Shown: positions 44,040 to 56,482, counted from the first letter of the stretch. The stretch: DNA of 64,000 nt from Amanita rubescens (GCA_015039365.1 WION01000089.1:111436-175435), one strand, 5' to 3'. Notes: generated by a model from the letters alone, not told the origin. Made by a program: numbers and translations.

Positions 44040-44990
44040 GTGTTTGGAGGTGGTACACTAGTTTTCTGACTTTCTAATTGTCCAAGATTGTCTGACAGGA
44101 ACTGTTTTGGAACTGGCACACTAGTTACCTGGCTATCTGACTTTCTGGTTGTCTGACAGGCACTGGCACACTAGTTGCCTTGCTGTCTGACTGTCTGATA
44201 AAGTCTGAAACACAGATTTGTCTGACTGTCTGACTGTCTGACCAACATTGACATACTAGTTCTCTGTTCATCTGGCTATCTGATGGGTCCTTGAACATAA
44301 AGTTGTCTGAATGTCACACCCTCTGGTTGTCTGACATTGTCTAACAGGCACTGGCACACTAGTTGCCTTGCTGTCTGACTGTCTGATAAAGTCTGAAACA
44401 CAGATTTGTCTGACTGTCTGACTGTCTGACCAACATTAACATACTAGTTCTCTGTTCATCTGGCTATCTGATGGGTCCTTGAACATAAAGTTGTCTGAAT
44501 GTCACACCCTCTGGTTGTCTGACATTGTCTAACAGGCACTGGCACACTAGTTGCCTTGCTGTCTGACTGTCTGATAAAGTCTGAAACACAGATTTGTCTG
44601 ACTGTCTGACTGTCTGACCAACATTAACATACTAGTTCTCTGTTCATCTGGCTATCTGATGAGTCCTTGAACATAAAGTTGTCTGAATGTCACACCCTCT
44701 GGTTGTCTGACATTGTCTGACAGGCACTGGCACACTAGTTGCCTTGCTGTCTGACTGTCTGATAAAGCCTGAAACACAGATTTGTCTGACTGTCTGACTG
44801 TCTAACCAATATTGACATACTAGTTCTCTGTTCATCTGGCTATCTGATGGGTCCTTGAACATAAAGTTGTCTGAATGTCACACCCTCTGATTGTCTGACA
44901 CTGTCTACAGGACTTGAAACAAGTTTATCTGATTGTTTGAACATCTGATTGTCTGGAAAGCATTAGTATACATGTGGCCTGAGCAGACTT
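44040..44990. repeat. TGTCTGA-motif array with four copies of a 188-bp unit
   Basis: The motif orientation is reversed relative to 42433-43880. Four near-identical 188-bp units start CACTGGCACACTAGTTGCCT at 44161, 44349, 44537 and 44725, each with GACTGTCTGATAAAGTCTG and ATCTGGCTATCTGATGGGTCC. Differences are single bases, so the array amplified recently. Confidence 0.85.
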
Positions 44991-45878
44991 ATCTGATATT
45001 CGCATCTTCAACATTATTGTACTGACTACTAGTGTTCCCACACTTTGGCTCCAAGCTGATTCCAGGTCAGGGCCATTCCAGAATGAAGCCAAATCTAAAC
45101 CACCTTAAGTAAGTTTCTGGACCAGCTTTGGCCAACCTAAATTATTGTTAAACATAGTTCATCTTCATTCATCTTATTGCTTTGTAAAATACATTTTCAG
45201 GGATGTAAATATGTATGACACATATATAATTACATTCTAAGTCAGAACTGGTAGTACTATTGGTGGGGCTTGAGGCTCCAATTGGATGGTGATGTATGAC
45301 AGTATAATTATGTTCTACTAATACATGAATGAAGTTGGAACTGATAGCATTGGTGGTGCTTGCATGACAACTGTATTTTGGACAATGGTGATGCAGACAT
45401 GCCAATGAAAGTGATTGCCAGGTTAATAGTGTGGCATCCAGATGGATGTATGAGCAATATAATACCCAAGCTCCCACAACATAGTACTGCCAATGATATG
45501 CTATGGAATGCATGATTGGGAGACATGGGTTGTGTTGATATTACCATCTGCATTGAGTCACATAGCTTAGTAAGCCAGGACAAGTTAAGCTGCTGTATAA
45601 TCAAACTGACTCAGAGCTGTGGGATCACTGGTAGTACTCTGACTTATGTATATTGCAGTGAGCAAGGTACTAGTACTATCAGAACAATGGAAAATCCAAT
45701 AGTTCACATAAATGATCAAACATGATGACAACATACTACTACTAGTAGTAGCACAAAGAGTAGCTTGAGGCCTCAACATTTTCCACATTCAGGAAAAAGA
45801 AGCTTAATTCACTAGAGTGACTCCATTTCTTATACTAGATGCTGCAATTTTAATTTAGATAATGGCAAGAGTACCAAT

Positions 45879-48800
45879 CTAGAATGCTAGATGATATGCA
45901 TGGTAATCTGAGTATTTATTCACATAATAGCCATTGAATGAAGTTAATGAATCTGCAACATGATGGTCATGAGCAACATGTTCCTTATAAAAGATGGGAA
46001 TAAGATGTGCTGGCCGTATGATACTGTCTAGATGTATGACAGACATGATGCGCTGTTTGGTTCTTGGTTTGACTTCTGGCTTTACCATCCACATGCCAGT
46101 GATTTCACAAGGTTTATCACCAACTGCTGTGAACCACTGAATAAGAACACAAGGTGTGTCTGACTCCCTTGAACCACGTGGAGATTTGATGCGGAATATG
46201 AGTTGAACCTGTCCAACATAAAGTCCTCTGAATCCAGGGGAGCTTGGGTCATGGTTTACAAAGACACAGTCATAACGAGGTTGACTCTTTTTCCATGATG
46301 GTGCACAATGTATCACTTGACATGTTGATCTATGTCCACCACTTGAGTTACTCAGTGTGCTGTATATGCAGCTTGCAGAATGGAACAGATGAATATTTTG
46401 ATGAAATGGTGGTAAGAGGGAGATGTCCACAGCATGATCAACTTCCATGGGGTTAGACTGGTGGTAAAGGAATTCTTTGACCAAGTGAGGAAACTGAGGA
46501 ATGGAATATTTATCAGCAATCTCCCCAAGAGTCTTTGGACTATGTGGTACTATTGATATTAGATGAGCTGTTAATTATTGATTTAAGCAAGCTGTCATGC
46601 ACACCTGGATTCTTTGGAAGAGATATAACTGAATCTACTTGCTCATCATCATCATCATCATCATCAATGGTCTGAATACCCTCCAAGTTATCACTGTCAC
46701 TATCAGAATCTGATTCATTTGATATTTTTTGAGTACCCTCTGGTACTACAAGTGGCACATCCAAAAGGCCTTCTCCAAATAAGCGTGAATGAAATGCAGC
46801 AAGCTTATCCAATCGTTGATTTATGAGGAGAATTTGTTTCAACTCCTCAAAGTGGCTGGAACGACGCCAGGGCTTCTTGACAGCATCAATATGCTTTGAT
46901 TCAGTTATTGATGTTGATAAGCCATCAGGGGCACCAAATTGTTGAATGAGTCTGTGATAATGCTGAAGAGAGTGCTGACGAGGCAAATTTATCCCATCAG
47001 GGCAGACTCCCTCCACAATAAATATGGTGCGGTGCTTGCAAAACCTTTCCAAGGCATCATCAAGGGCTTTCAGATCAGTCTCATCCAAGGAGGGTTTTCT
47101 GACAATATAGCAGAAATCAAGGAATGCTGCAATGGCCTTGACCATTTCATCTGGGACAAGGCCATTAATAGCTGGTAAGAAAACCTTTTAGAGTCTTATT
47201 AGATTTTAATTTTCAAGTGTGAGGACACTATTGACCTTCATCAAGGCCTTTGAATCATTTCCAGTCCATTGCTTAAAGTGTCTCCCTTGAGGAAAATTTC
47301 TCAGTCCAGCAAAAGGTGGAGCAGCAGCAATACTGTGCCCACAAAAAAAATGAACCACATAATTCAAGTCAGTAGGGTTAAATTTCTTTGAATAATATAA
47401 ATCACCGCCGATCAATTTCATCCATCATGACTTTCCCATAACTATCACCATGTTCCTGCTTCATATATTTCTCAATCCAAGCAACCAGGTGGTCTTTGAA
47501 AGTGCCCTTAATTACTTGATGAAGCAGATCTGGGGCAATCAGCTCATGTATATCTGCTCTGGGGAAGGAGGAGGTGAAAGGCTAGATAAAGATGTTGGGC
47601 ATGATGAAGTTAAATATCATTGAAGTGTGATTTTTCCATACCAGGACATCCACCACAGCACCCCACTCTGACCATATTTCATCACCAGGGAGACAACGGT
47701 ATAAGTGATCTGTTAATTTTTCAGACCTTCTTTCTTCCTTTCCTTCTCCATCTAAATTATTTCTATGTCCTAAACAACTGTAGAGATGAATGTCAACCAA
47801 TAACAGTCATTGATGAAAAAACTAAAGTTACAGGGGGCACCATCCTTGGACAGTGCAACCTATGATGCACTGTTCTGGATAGTCAGCTATGTATGGCCCA
47901 ATGCCATAAATTGCTCGTCTGTATTGACCATCTGCACATTTTATCACCTCTGGCTTACTCATAGCAGATCTGAGAGGCTCAAATATATATGCAATTGCTG
48001 AATGAATAAGCTTCCGTCTGAATAAACGGAATTCCACAGATTTCTGATCTTGACGAGTCCCTGATCATGGTTTTACAAAAATACTGAGCAATGTTATTCT
48101 GTAGTACAGACCTTTGGGAACAGGAAGAAAGCCTAGCAAGCTAACAGCACCACTGTGTGCACAGCGTATATGATTGTGTACATTCCCATTTGAGATATAT
48201 AGTGGATAATAGTCATGTTGGCCTGTAGCAACAGAAACTGTTGTCTTGTCACTGCCAAGGATGATTGGGACAAACATTGCCCCATGGCATTCAGGGTCCT
48301 CAGACAAGATATTCTGAGCCAAATATGATTACTATCTCATCAAAATCAGGGAAATATGCATCTTACACATTGCTTCCATGCCCAGTTGCCTGACATAAAA
48401 TTTCCCCATACTCTTTCACCTTTATCATTGTATACCAGCTTTGGTGCATAATCAATCCCATCTTTAAATTTTGGATTTGATAACTGGCCCTGCAGGATTT
48501 TCCTAGGGTCTCTGAACCATACATCATATTTTGCTTTTTTCCAAGAGGGCAGGTTATCAAGTTCATTGGTATCCTCAAGATCTGGGTGATACATGGCAAC
48601 AGAATCCCAAGGAGCATCACCATCTTCAATGGAATCTATCACCTCATATAAATCTTTTTGTGAAGCAAATGGGCTTCCATCACTTGGATGCAAGGAAGCC
48701 CATATTTCCATAAGCTTATCAATATTTCCCCCAGACATCTGATTTTGTTTGTAAAGAAAATCAGCTAATTCAAAGTGTGCCCTGCTTTGAAAAGGTAACC

Positions 48801-49105
48801 AGGGTGAGGTTGCATGGCCAGATGAGGGTTGATATTCATTTGTGTCACAAGGAGTGCCTAGAGGAATGATAGTGCTAGGTCACAAGAGTACTCCATAACA
48901 TACCATTTATAACAGGGTGTTTTTGGAAGTATCCACCTTGAACATTTGATTGAGTTTTTCCTACTAGTTGTTTGGGAATAGTATGCACAATCTTTTTGTG
49001 CTTGTTGTATGCAGATAGGCTGCTGAAGCCTGCCCTGCATGCCCCATTAATGGCTTTGGAGCAGTAATACTTCTGGGGGTTATTATGAGTTGCCTTATCT
49101 GCCAT
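45879..49105 (-). CDS. Plavaka-type DNA transposase, apparently intact
   Basis: Nine exons can be joined in phase to about 920 aa. The N-terminus carries a C2H2-like finger (YYCSKAINGACRAGFSSLSA...HKKIVH, residues about 13-41). Landmarks in order: RAHFELADFLYKQNQMSG, WKKAKYDVWFRDPRKILQGQ, MSGNWAWKQC, FVPIILGSDKTTVSVATG, YYPLYISNGNVHNHIRCAHS, IYGIGPYIADYPEQ, FPRADIHELIAPDLLHQVIK, GRHFKQWTGNDSKALMK, GINLPRQHSLQHYH, FGAPDGLSTSITESKHIDAV, and the tail GYYVNKYSDYHAYHLAF-stop. Splice sites used include GTATGT/CTCTAG, GTAAGA/GCTCAG, GTAACT/CATAG and GTGTGC/CAATAG; the last removes what would otherwise be a stop near 46540. No frameshift remains, so the protein could be active. Codon use is AT-rich, unlike the host genes to its left. 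Confidence 0.82.
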
Positions 49106-49509
49106 CTGTCTTTGGACTATTAGTAAAAAAGAAAATAATACGAATATTTGATGTCTTACGATATCAATATCAACCGGATACTACTATTAGGAGCAAAGGT
49201 AGAATCACTTGAAAGCAATAGATGCAAAGTGAGGGAAGATCAGAAGATCACACTGGAGGCAGGCACTGTTTAAATACATGGCTTCAGAGCATTCCCACAC
49301 TTGTCAGTGTGATGCACATGACAACTGTCACCTTATCTATATTTGCCTGCTAGTAGATTCACCATGATAAGCATTTAGTACAGTGAGTACGAATAGCAAG
49401 ACAACATGGTGAGTGTGCACATTCTCGGTAACAAAAGAGAGATAGTCCATGCAAGGAGCCTGAGGAAGCACGGCGGCTGACGAAGCGCCGATAGGCCTAG
49501 TACTAGATA

Positions 49510-51740
49510 TCCTCTTCGTCAGCGTCGTAACCGTCGTCGTGCTCGACGCTAGCCACTAAAGCACGAGTCGTACTTTGTGCTGGTTCCATAGTACCGGACA
49601 CTGAAACGCGTCGCATCGGTACCGGGATCTGGCAAATGAATATCCGTGTTCAATGGACGCGCGCTTGGCGAAAAGTTGAACATAGTAGTATTAGTGTGAG
49701 ATGGGGCACCGATGACTCTGTCCCGCACGTTCGCCAGAGATACACCACAAGCAACGATAAGAGTTTCTCTGTTTGTGCAGACACGTAGCGTGCCCGAGGA
49801 ACGATGGTTTTGTAGGTGGGTCCTACTTCACCGGTCACCACCGACGAGCTGTGCTTCGTCCACGATCAGAAGACCGACATTTTGAACGTTCTTGCGCTGG
49901 GGCCATCGTCGTGATATAACATCACACTAGAGGAGAGGAGAGGTTAGCGCTGCTCTAAACAGAGATTGTACTAAAGCAACTTGCCTTATTGGGGTACGAA
50001 TGGCAATAGTACGTCGCCTTTTTCCATAGTACCCTCGAATCTGTACTCGTCTCTCCTGTCGAGCTATTCATTTCCCACCCTGCAGTTCAGAAAACTTCGC
50101 TCTCCATTCTGTCACGCGCTGATCAGCCATTTGCTGATACGGTTTTATACAAACAGCCCGAGGCTGTTCCATAACCTTGAAGGTCAGGAAGAGGCGTCGG
50201 GGGAGGGAATTCTCCGGGAAGAATCAGGTGCTGGAAGGAAATAGGGAGCCTCGTTTCGGCATGTAACCAGCGGTCCGAGACGATGGAAATGAAGTAGTTG
50301 GGCGGGACAGGCCCGAACTTGTGAACAGTCAGTGTCACACCGTATTTATTTGTCTTCGTTGTAACGTTGACGAAGAACTTGAACGTATCACGGAACAGGA
50401 CGGCTTCTCTATCCACGTCCTCCGCCATGATGATGAATGTTTCTGCTCCACCGTGAACCTTCCTATCCCATCGGCGGAAACAGGTATGATTGAGAGATCA
50501 ATACGTAGGCGTGCGCGTAATCGGCTGTACTTGCGCTTGCAACTGTAACACGGAGAAGTTATTTACCCGAGTCGTCCAGCATTATTAGGTATACCGAGCA
50601 GCTCGCCGATTTCTGGTGGAGGCAAATCGTAATAGCGTTCCCACGGGAATTGTTTTCCGTCTTCCGAATGATTTTGGCCAGGACACCCTTGAACTGACGA
50701 AGAGGCGTCACCGAATGCTCTTCTCGACCTCCTTGCACGTATCCAAGGCAGCTCTAGCTGGGACGGCCCGCAAATCTCGAATATCGCGCGCAGGATACGC
50801 CCAGCAAATTGCGTGATGTAGACCATAGTATCTGATACGAGGACGAACTGTAACAGTTGAACATTGATCTTGGCGGCAGGGTCATCGACGCTAGGTATCG
50901 GGCGTTCCAGCAACTTCTTCAACTGGTGCTTCTCCTCTTGTCGAACCGGGAGACGGGAGAAATTTGAATTCGTGGGACAGCGCAAACATCCGGAAGAGCT
51001 CGATAGACGACATCATTGACCTCAAGTCTGATTATGTACCATCATCGAGTTGTACGTCGCATAATAATGCGATGTGATACGACCCAGTTCGGTGCTTTGG
51101 AACCGACCAGACGAGTGCTCACACTTGATAAGTCCAAAATCCTAGCCGTTGTATGCACGATACCCGCGCGTTTTGAATAAGCCCAGTCGTCTTGTTGATA
51201 GCCGACTCTGACACCGTAAAGGGACGATGACCTGACCATTTGAGCACACCTGAAAACAGATTCCGTTAGCGCTTTCATTCTACCAAGTGATGTACAAAAT
51301 GCACTTACAGATAGGTATACCCCAGCCATTGCACCACCTCATCCCAAGTACGATCTCGGCATTCAGGTTATCAGCCAACTTGCTGACAAACCAGCTTTTT
51401 ATTGGCAACTGCTGGTTCAATACTAAGCGAGATAGTATTGAAGTTCCGAATGGTTCACAATGATTCCCTCCCCGAACGTGTCGTACTGCGGACGGCCGGC
51501 GCGCCCGAGCATCTGGTGAACATCCCGAGAGGATTACTCCACCCATCAGCCCTTCTCAGGCTTGCAAATCCGAGCGCCTTGATGATGAAGATAGGATGCA
51601 CGGAGAAGATCGACACCCACGCGAGCGTCGCTGTGCATACTACGAGCACTCCATCAGAGAACAGTTCCTCAACCAGCCCTCAGTCCTCCCGCGATTCGTT
51701 CAAAATGATAAGCATAGTAGCAACGTTAAGCTACTAACAC
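49510..51740 (-). pseudogene. degenerate fragment of the U5 snRNP helicase gene BRR2
   Basis: Broken pieces appear in BRR2 order on the minus strand: VCTATLAW (about 51640), [20 protein letters not shown] (51400), YQQDDWAYSKRAGIVHTTA (51190), LPVRQEEKHQLKKLL (50940), AGRILRAIFEICGPSQLELP (50790), FPWERYYDLPPPEIGELLGI (50630), VSDRWLHAETRLPISFQHLI (50250), [19 protein letters not shown] (49890), GPTYKTIVPRARYVSAQTE (49810) and FNFSPSARPLNTDIHLPD (49660). This covers the end of the first helicase cassette, the Sec63 part and the start of the second cassette. Numerous frameshifts and missing blocks (the second-cassette Walker region) make it non-functional. Confidence 0.85.
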
Positions 51741-52007
51741 AAAGAAATAAGCTATGGATATTAATGTCAAAACCCAATTACTTACTTTACTGGCGCCTGG
51801 GTGCGCATTGTAGAATTGGCTTGTCAGTCCTGGATGCAATACAGCTTGCTTTGAACTCGGTTGAACCTGGAGACCGTAGTAAACGCCTCCCTGGTGCATG
51901 GAGGCAACACGTTGACTGGTGGGTTGTCGTCGGCAAGTGCTACAGGAGATGATGGCAAGAGCTAGTCGGCTGATATACCGAGGCGTTGATGCGGATGGCC
52001 GTGGTCC

Positions 52008-52253
52008 GTGGATGAATGGGATAGGTGCAAGGCTGAAAATGAGTTAGCCTCGAAGGGAGTGGTTATGGATATGAACACTGACCTGGTGAAGGTTCTTGCT
52101 GAAGAGCCTGTGAAGGGGTCGGGTGGTCGGAAGTCTCGAAAACGCGGGAAACCCGTTTGCTGGAATTGCGGGGGTCGAGAGCACAACCGTGGTGCCTGTC
52201 CCAGTCCGAATATGGCCATGAGTGACGAAGAATGTTCTGTGGGAACGTGTTGA
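52008..52253 (+). pseudogene. retrotransposon gag relic with CCHC zinc knuckle
   Basis: An ORF ending in a CX2CX4HX4C zinc knuckle (CWNCGGREHNRGACPSP) preceded by a basic stretch (GGRKSRKRGKPV) is the typical 3' end of gag in LTR retrotransposons. No protease, reverse transcriptase or integrase frame follows recognisably, so it is a fragment. Confidence 0.55.
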
Positions 52254-52259
52254 TCAGAT

Positions 52260-53900
52260 TCTGATAAGAGTGAAGGGAACGCACCTGGGGGCTCCCATTC
52301 AGGCTCTAACTCCGAGAGGTCGAGTCGAAATCGAGGGATCCGGACGTGAGCGCTTCTCCATTGGAGGAAGATTCGAATGACGCTGGAGGGATGTCTGCGT
52401 TAGCTATCGGAGCCATTATTGAATTATCCACTTACGAGGCTATTGACGAGATTGATGAGCCTGACGTTGTGGAGATGTTGGGTGAATGCGATGCAAACGA
52501 TAGGCCAGTGGGCGTTGTGAACGTTGCTGATGTCATCGTATTCCCGCCAAACTCCTCTTTACCGCCGTGCAATCCATACTGGAAGCGCTGTGATAAGTCG
52601 TGAAGACGAATCTAAAGGAGATATAGCCGGCGTTATTCCCACCGAACTTAAAACTTACCTGTTGATGAACCCTGTAGTCTTGATGACTCGAGCGCGAGTC
52701 ATCACATGTCAGTTTATTGCGAGGAACCTGTTGATACCATCGTTGAGAAGTTGTCGAAGCTGTCCGAGGCAGCAAATACCCTTGAGCCTGGCCGGATCAG
52801 TCACCTGGATGCCGGTCATTAGGATTTGCTTTAGTAGTTGATAGCGGTTGGCGGGCTGGTGAACTTGAAGCGGGCGGTGACGTGGTTCAGGCGCGAATAC
52901 CGGATTCAAGGGGAGTATGGTCGGCTGTCTGCGTTTCGATGGTTGCAGCTATCATTGTCGGTATGGAAAACCATGTTGACCCCGTCCGAGTCATTGTTGA
53001 GCCGTTTGCTGTTGTGAATGTTCACATGGACCGTAGTACTCATGTCGATACCGGCCGTTTTAACCTTTTTGACGACGGCGGTGGTCGCGAAGATGGGTTG
53101 GGTGTTGATGCTGTCTCAATGGAGACATTGGATTCAGGGGGAGCAGTGCGGCAGCCGTGGAGCACAGTTGGCCATCTATGTTTTGATCGTCGCGAGTACT
53201 ATTGTCGTGGGGATGGAAAAAGAGTTAAATGAGAAAAGAAAGACACGGAACGACATACCTTGCAGGATTTGACCACCAATGCTCGGACGATCACGGAAGG
53301 CGCGCGGTCGATTACATTTGACGCCGAGACCTGTCCTGATGATACCGTTGATGATCTGGGTGGTTCGCTTACTATTGAAGATATTCTGTGCGTGTTGATC
53401 GATGATGAAGATCGCGAAATCTGTTGGCGCAATAAAGGTTTTGTCAGATGAAAATTTTATATTCGACGAAGAAAGAGACTTGCTGGGAAAGGGTTCGCTC
53501 ATGGATGAGTCCAGGGGGACCATGGAGGACTCAGCCCCGACGGTTTTTCCATTGAAGACTCGGATGTGTCGAGGACGTTGAGCGCGGTTGTCGTTAGTAC
53601 TGTTCAAAGAGACATACCGGTACTGGATTCGATCGTGGATGAGTCCAGGGGAAGTGATGGTCTTGAAGGCCTCGACCCCGAAGATGGTAGTCTTGATATT
53701 GTTGAAGAAGATGGCGATGTTGGTTGGGACAGGCTGGTCGAGGCAATGCATTTGGCGTTTACGCAAGATAATGTTGGCAGTCATCACGATTCACGGTTGG
53801 TTGGATAGTAGGTGAAAAAGCGTGGATTTCCGATTGAAGTGCCAAAGAAGGTGCCGGATCAATTGGGGCTGGATAGAGTAGGTCTCTGTGGGCCTTTGTT
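52260..53900. other. unassigned; acidic open frames downstream of the gag relic
   Basis: Several plus-strand frames of 60-116 codons (for example TYEAIDEIDEPDVVEMLGEC; SITFDAETCPDDTVDDLGG; DGLEGLDPEDGSLDIVEEDG) are rich in Asp, Val and Gly. They may be remnants of one acidic coding region, perhaps the rest of the element carrying the zinc knuckle. No domain is recognised. Confidence 0.3.
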
Positions 53901-53920
53901 TCGACAAAGTGCATTAATCA

Positions 53921-55680
53921 TTAATCGGTACTAGTACTAGTACTAGCATCATCTGTTAACTCGTCCACCTTTGTAAACATATTGACAGCTTTTTCCCAAC
54001 GCATCTTCTGCTCAGTCTCACGTAGATCAAGCTCCTTCATGGACTCCTTCGCCAGCCTGTCCTCTTCCGTCATATACCCATTATTCACCCAACGAAAAAG
54101 ACCCCCTGCAACATACTGGACAATAGAGAATCGTGTTTCTCCATGTCGAATGGAGCTATTGGAATGAAGTATCAGTGCAGAGGGAATGAGCACTGTGGAT
54201 CCAGGAGGAAAGTCGATCACCAAGCCTAAGTCCCATAAAACGAGATGTCCGCCTTTTTTTGGATTAAAGTGACCCAGAGGCGTTATAGAACACCACGCCT
54301 GGGCTAAGTTCCCATCATCTGTATGCGGGGATGACATAGACTGCATGCCCACGTTCACAGAGCGACAGGGAAAGACCCCTAACTGATCATCATATGGACG
54401 TCTAAGGGACTCCCCTCCTAATTCCTCTTGCCTAGCTCTTATTGCTTCAACTGTCTCCCGGACATATTCATAATTTCTTTCCCCATATAGCTTAAAGCCA
54501 CCTAACCGTATGTCAGCCATGAGTACAAAAGCCAAGCTCTTAATTATCTCACTGCTAGCAAACTTGCAGATTCTTTGTATAGACTTTCGCATCAGGAGGG
54601 ACTCGAACATTGCCTCTCGCTCCTTAGAGCTGTGCTTGAGGAACTGAGGTTCCTGCTTGAATGATAAGCATAGCATTTGCAAGAAAAGTGGCTCAAACCT
54701 TTTGGCCGCCCCCAAAGGAGATCCCATGCGGAATTGAGGGGAAAGGTCCCCTTCTGTTCACTGACTCCTTATCTTTGTCCGGCAACTCAGATACTGCTGT
54801 GTGGAGGGTTTTAAATGCATCATCGTGAACCTCCTTCCACTGCCTTGTATCATAGGGCTGTCCTAATAGTACACCCATGATATATCCATCACGTTCTTGG
54901 AGGAGGTGGGTCCTGCTGGATGGATCCTGTCAATGAAAGGAGACAAGGTGGAAGCCATGAGACCTACACGCCATCCCAGGGGAAGTGAGTCAGCCCGTAG
55001 CCTTGCACAAGCTCCATCAAGGTGAGCGGCTGCGACGGCAAATTCAAATTATGCCTGCCAACCCAACCCGGTTTTGTAACGTTCGGATTGGTAGACATGC
55101 AGAAGTCAACGTGAATGGCATCCTTGGTCCCTTGGGCACGCCTTTTCTTGCATATGCCTTTAATGCGAGCCTTATCTGCAGCCATCAGGGCAAGCCGTTT
55201 CATTCGTCGGCGATAAGCAGAGCGAAGCTTAGCCTTCAATTTTTTCCGAGAACAAGATGGCTTGGGTGGGGTCTGTGGGGAGGCTGTGTCGGAGGAGTGT
55301 GTGTCGCAGTTGGGCATGGGCGTAGAGGCAGTGGGCGTAGAGGTGGGCGTAGAGGTGGGCGTAGAGGTTTGGATACCAAGACCACATGTAGAGCCAATGG
55401 CTTCGCTTTCATCGTGGTCCAACAAGTCGTCTTGGGTAAGAGGGCCATATAAGACTTCATGGAGCATTCGCTCAAAAAGGTATTCGCACATCGATACGCG
55501 TTTTGCAATGATGGATGGCCCATCTAACATCCGAGGAGCCATTTCTACCGTAGGCTCTGTGAACAGTGGGTAAGCATGAGCATTGGCAACAGGAATAAAG
55601 TGAAAAAGTTCAGAAAACATGTATAACGGGCGTCGACGTGATGAAAAGGGGGGAGGGACATGGAAGAAGCGCTCTAGCAC
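53921..55680 (-). CDS. TET/JBP-family 2OG-Fe(II) dioxygenase, apparently intact, up to 557 aa
   Basis: Family members oxidise 5-methylcytosine (TET) or thymine (JBP) in DNA using Fe(II) and 2-oxoglutarate. Three exons (55680-54970, 54926-54699, 54655-53921) join in phase across two 43-nt introns. The N-terminal half has a (TPTS)n linker, a basic block (SRKKLKAKLRSAYRRRMKRL) and GWVGRHNLNLPSQPLTLMEL, PWDG. Then come ERDGYIMGVLLGQPYDTRQW, RRGPFPSIPHGISFGGGQK, and the catalytic domain: SPHTDDGNLAQAWCSITPLG (HxD iron ligands), GGHLVLWDLGLVIDFPPGST, LILHSNSSI (distal His) and GETRFSIVQYVAGGLFRWVN (2OG-binding Arg). All ligands are present. The start is uncertain: later Met codons at residues 21, 47 and 51 are possible. 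Confidence 0.85.
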
Positions 55681-55689
55681 ACATATGTC

Positions 55690-56480
55690 CCCAACATAGT
55701 AGCTTTAGTGACGCCATAAAAATTTGTTAAGAAAACACCCTTGTGAACGGCTATGAACCATAGGACTTGCTCAGCCAGGTAGCATGAAGGTGTGCCAAAG
55801 GCGGCTCCTACCCTCTTGCTATTTAGCGTCGCGCATCTAACAGTGATCATTTGCCTAAAGAATGTATTAAAAAAACGAATTAAAAAAACCTCACCTACAG
55901 CGGGGATCCGACCCGCGAGCAAAGGATGTTTATCGCCGTCGTCAACCATGTTCTTGAAACAACGCACATCCGTGCAAGGTGATTGCAAGCACAAACAAAT
56001 ATGTCAACACGCATCAACAAAACCGCCGACGCCGCCTACTAAAGTAAGGATTTCAAAAGGTTGTAACGTATTATAATGTCGATTGTAACCAATTGTAATA
56101 GTATACAATGGTTTTTTTGGCTACTAGTAAATATATTTTCGATGGCAAGATGCAGTGCGGAAGAGCTTCGCTGGGGAACTAGAGGGATATTGACGGCCCT
56201 GGCCACAGCGCACCTCGCTGAAGAGACATTTTCCTTCTTGCTTGAAGGAAGGGTCATGGCGGAGAGAAGACAACGCGAGTGATGATATTGGTAATGACAA
56301 AACGGCGCGCGGGGCAGAGTGATCTGCACTTTCTATCCTTGCCCCTCATATGTTGTAGCAACGCTATTGCTGTCACCTCCGCTTGTGGCACCATAAGTTT
56401 TGATTTCGACGCCTAAGGCAAAACAGCCAGCGGTTTCTTGGGTATTACGCGCTGGTGGTTCAATTTATACCGAGTTGGCT
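55690..56480. other. upstream region of the TET/JBP gene, no gene assigned
   Basis: A minus-strand open stretch (NMVDDGDKHPLLAGRIPAVG and CYLAEQVLWFIAVHKGVFL, 55994-55674) directly precedes the TET/JBP gene. It could be an upstream exon or a fragment of another protein, but I do not recognise it. Confidence 0.3.
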
Positions 56481-56482
56481 GT

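Noticed and set aside
42433..44990. CRISPR-like regular repeats
   Set aside because: Units are degenerate, of variable spacing and without unique spacers, and the DNA is clearly eukaryotic; it is a transposon repeat array.
46540..46600. frameshift/stop in the transposase near the VPHSPKTLGEI segment
   Set aside because: A 55-nt intron (GTGTGC...CAATAG) removes the stop and restores the frame.
53176..53787. 203-codon minus-strand ORF
   Set aside because: No recognisable domain, overlaps several equally open acidic plus-strand frames; kept only as an unassigned region.
55262..55573. plus-strand Gly/Val-rich ORF
   Set aside because: Antisense shadow of the (TPTS)n linker of the TET/JBP gene.
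55890..55960. tRNA-like T-arm (GCGGGTCGGATCCCCGC on the minus strand) followed by a T run
   Set aside because: No matching acceptor, D-arm or anticodon arm could be built; the T run is part of AT-rich intron-like sequence.
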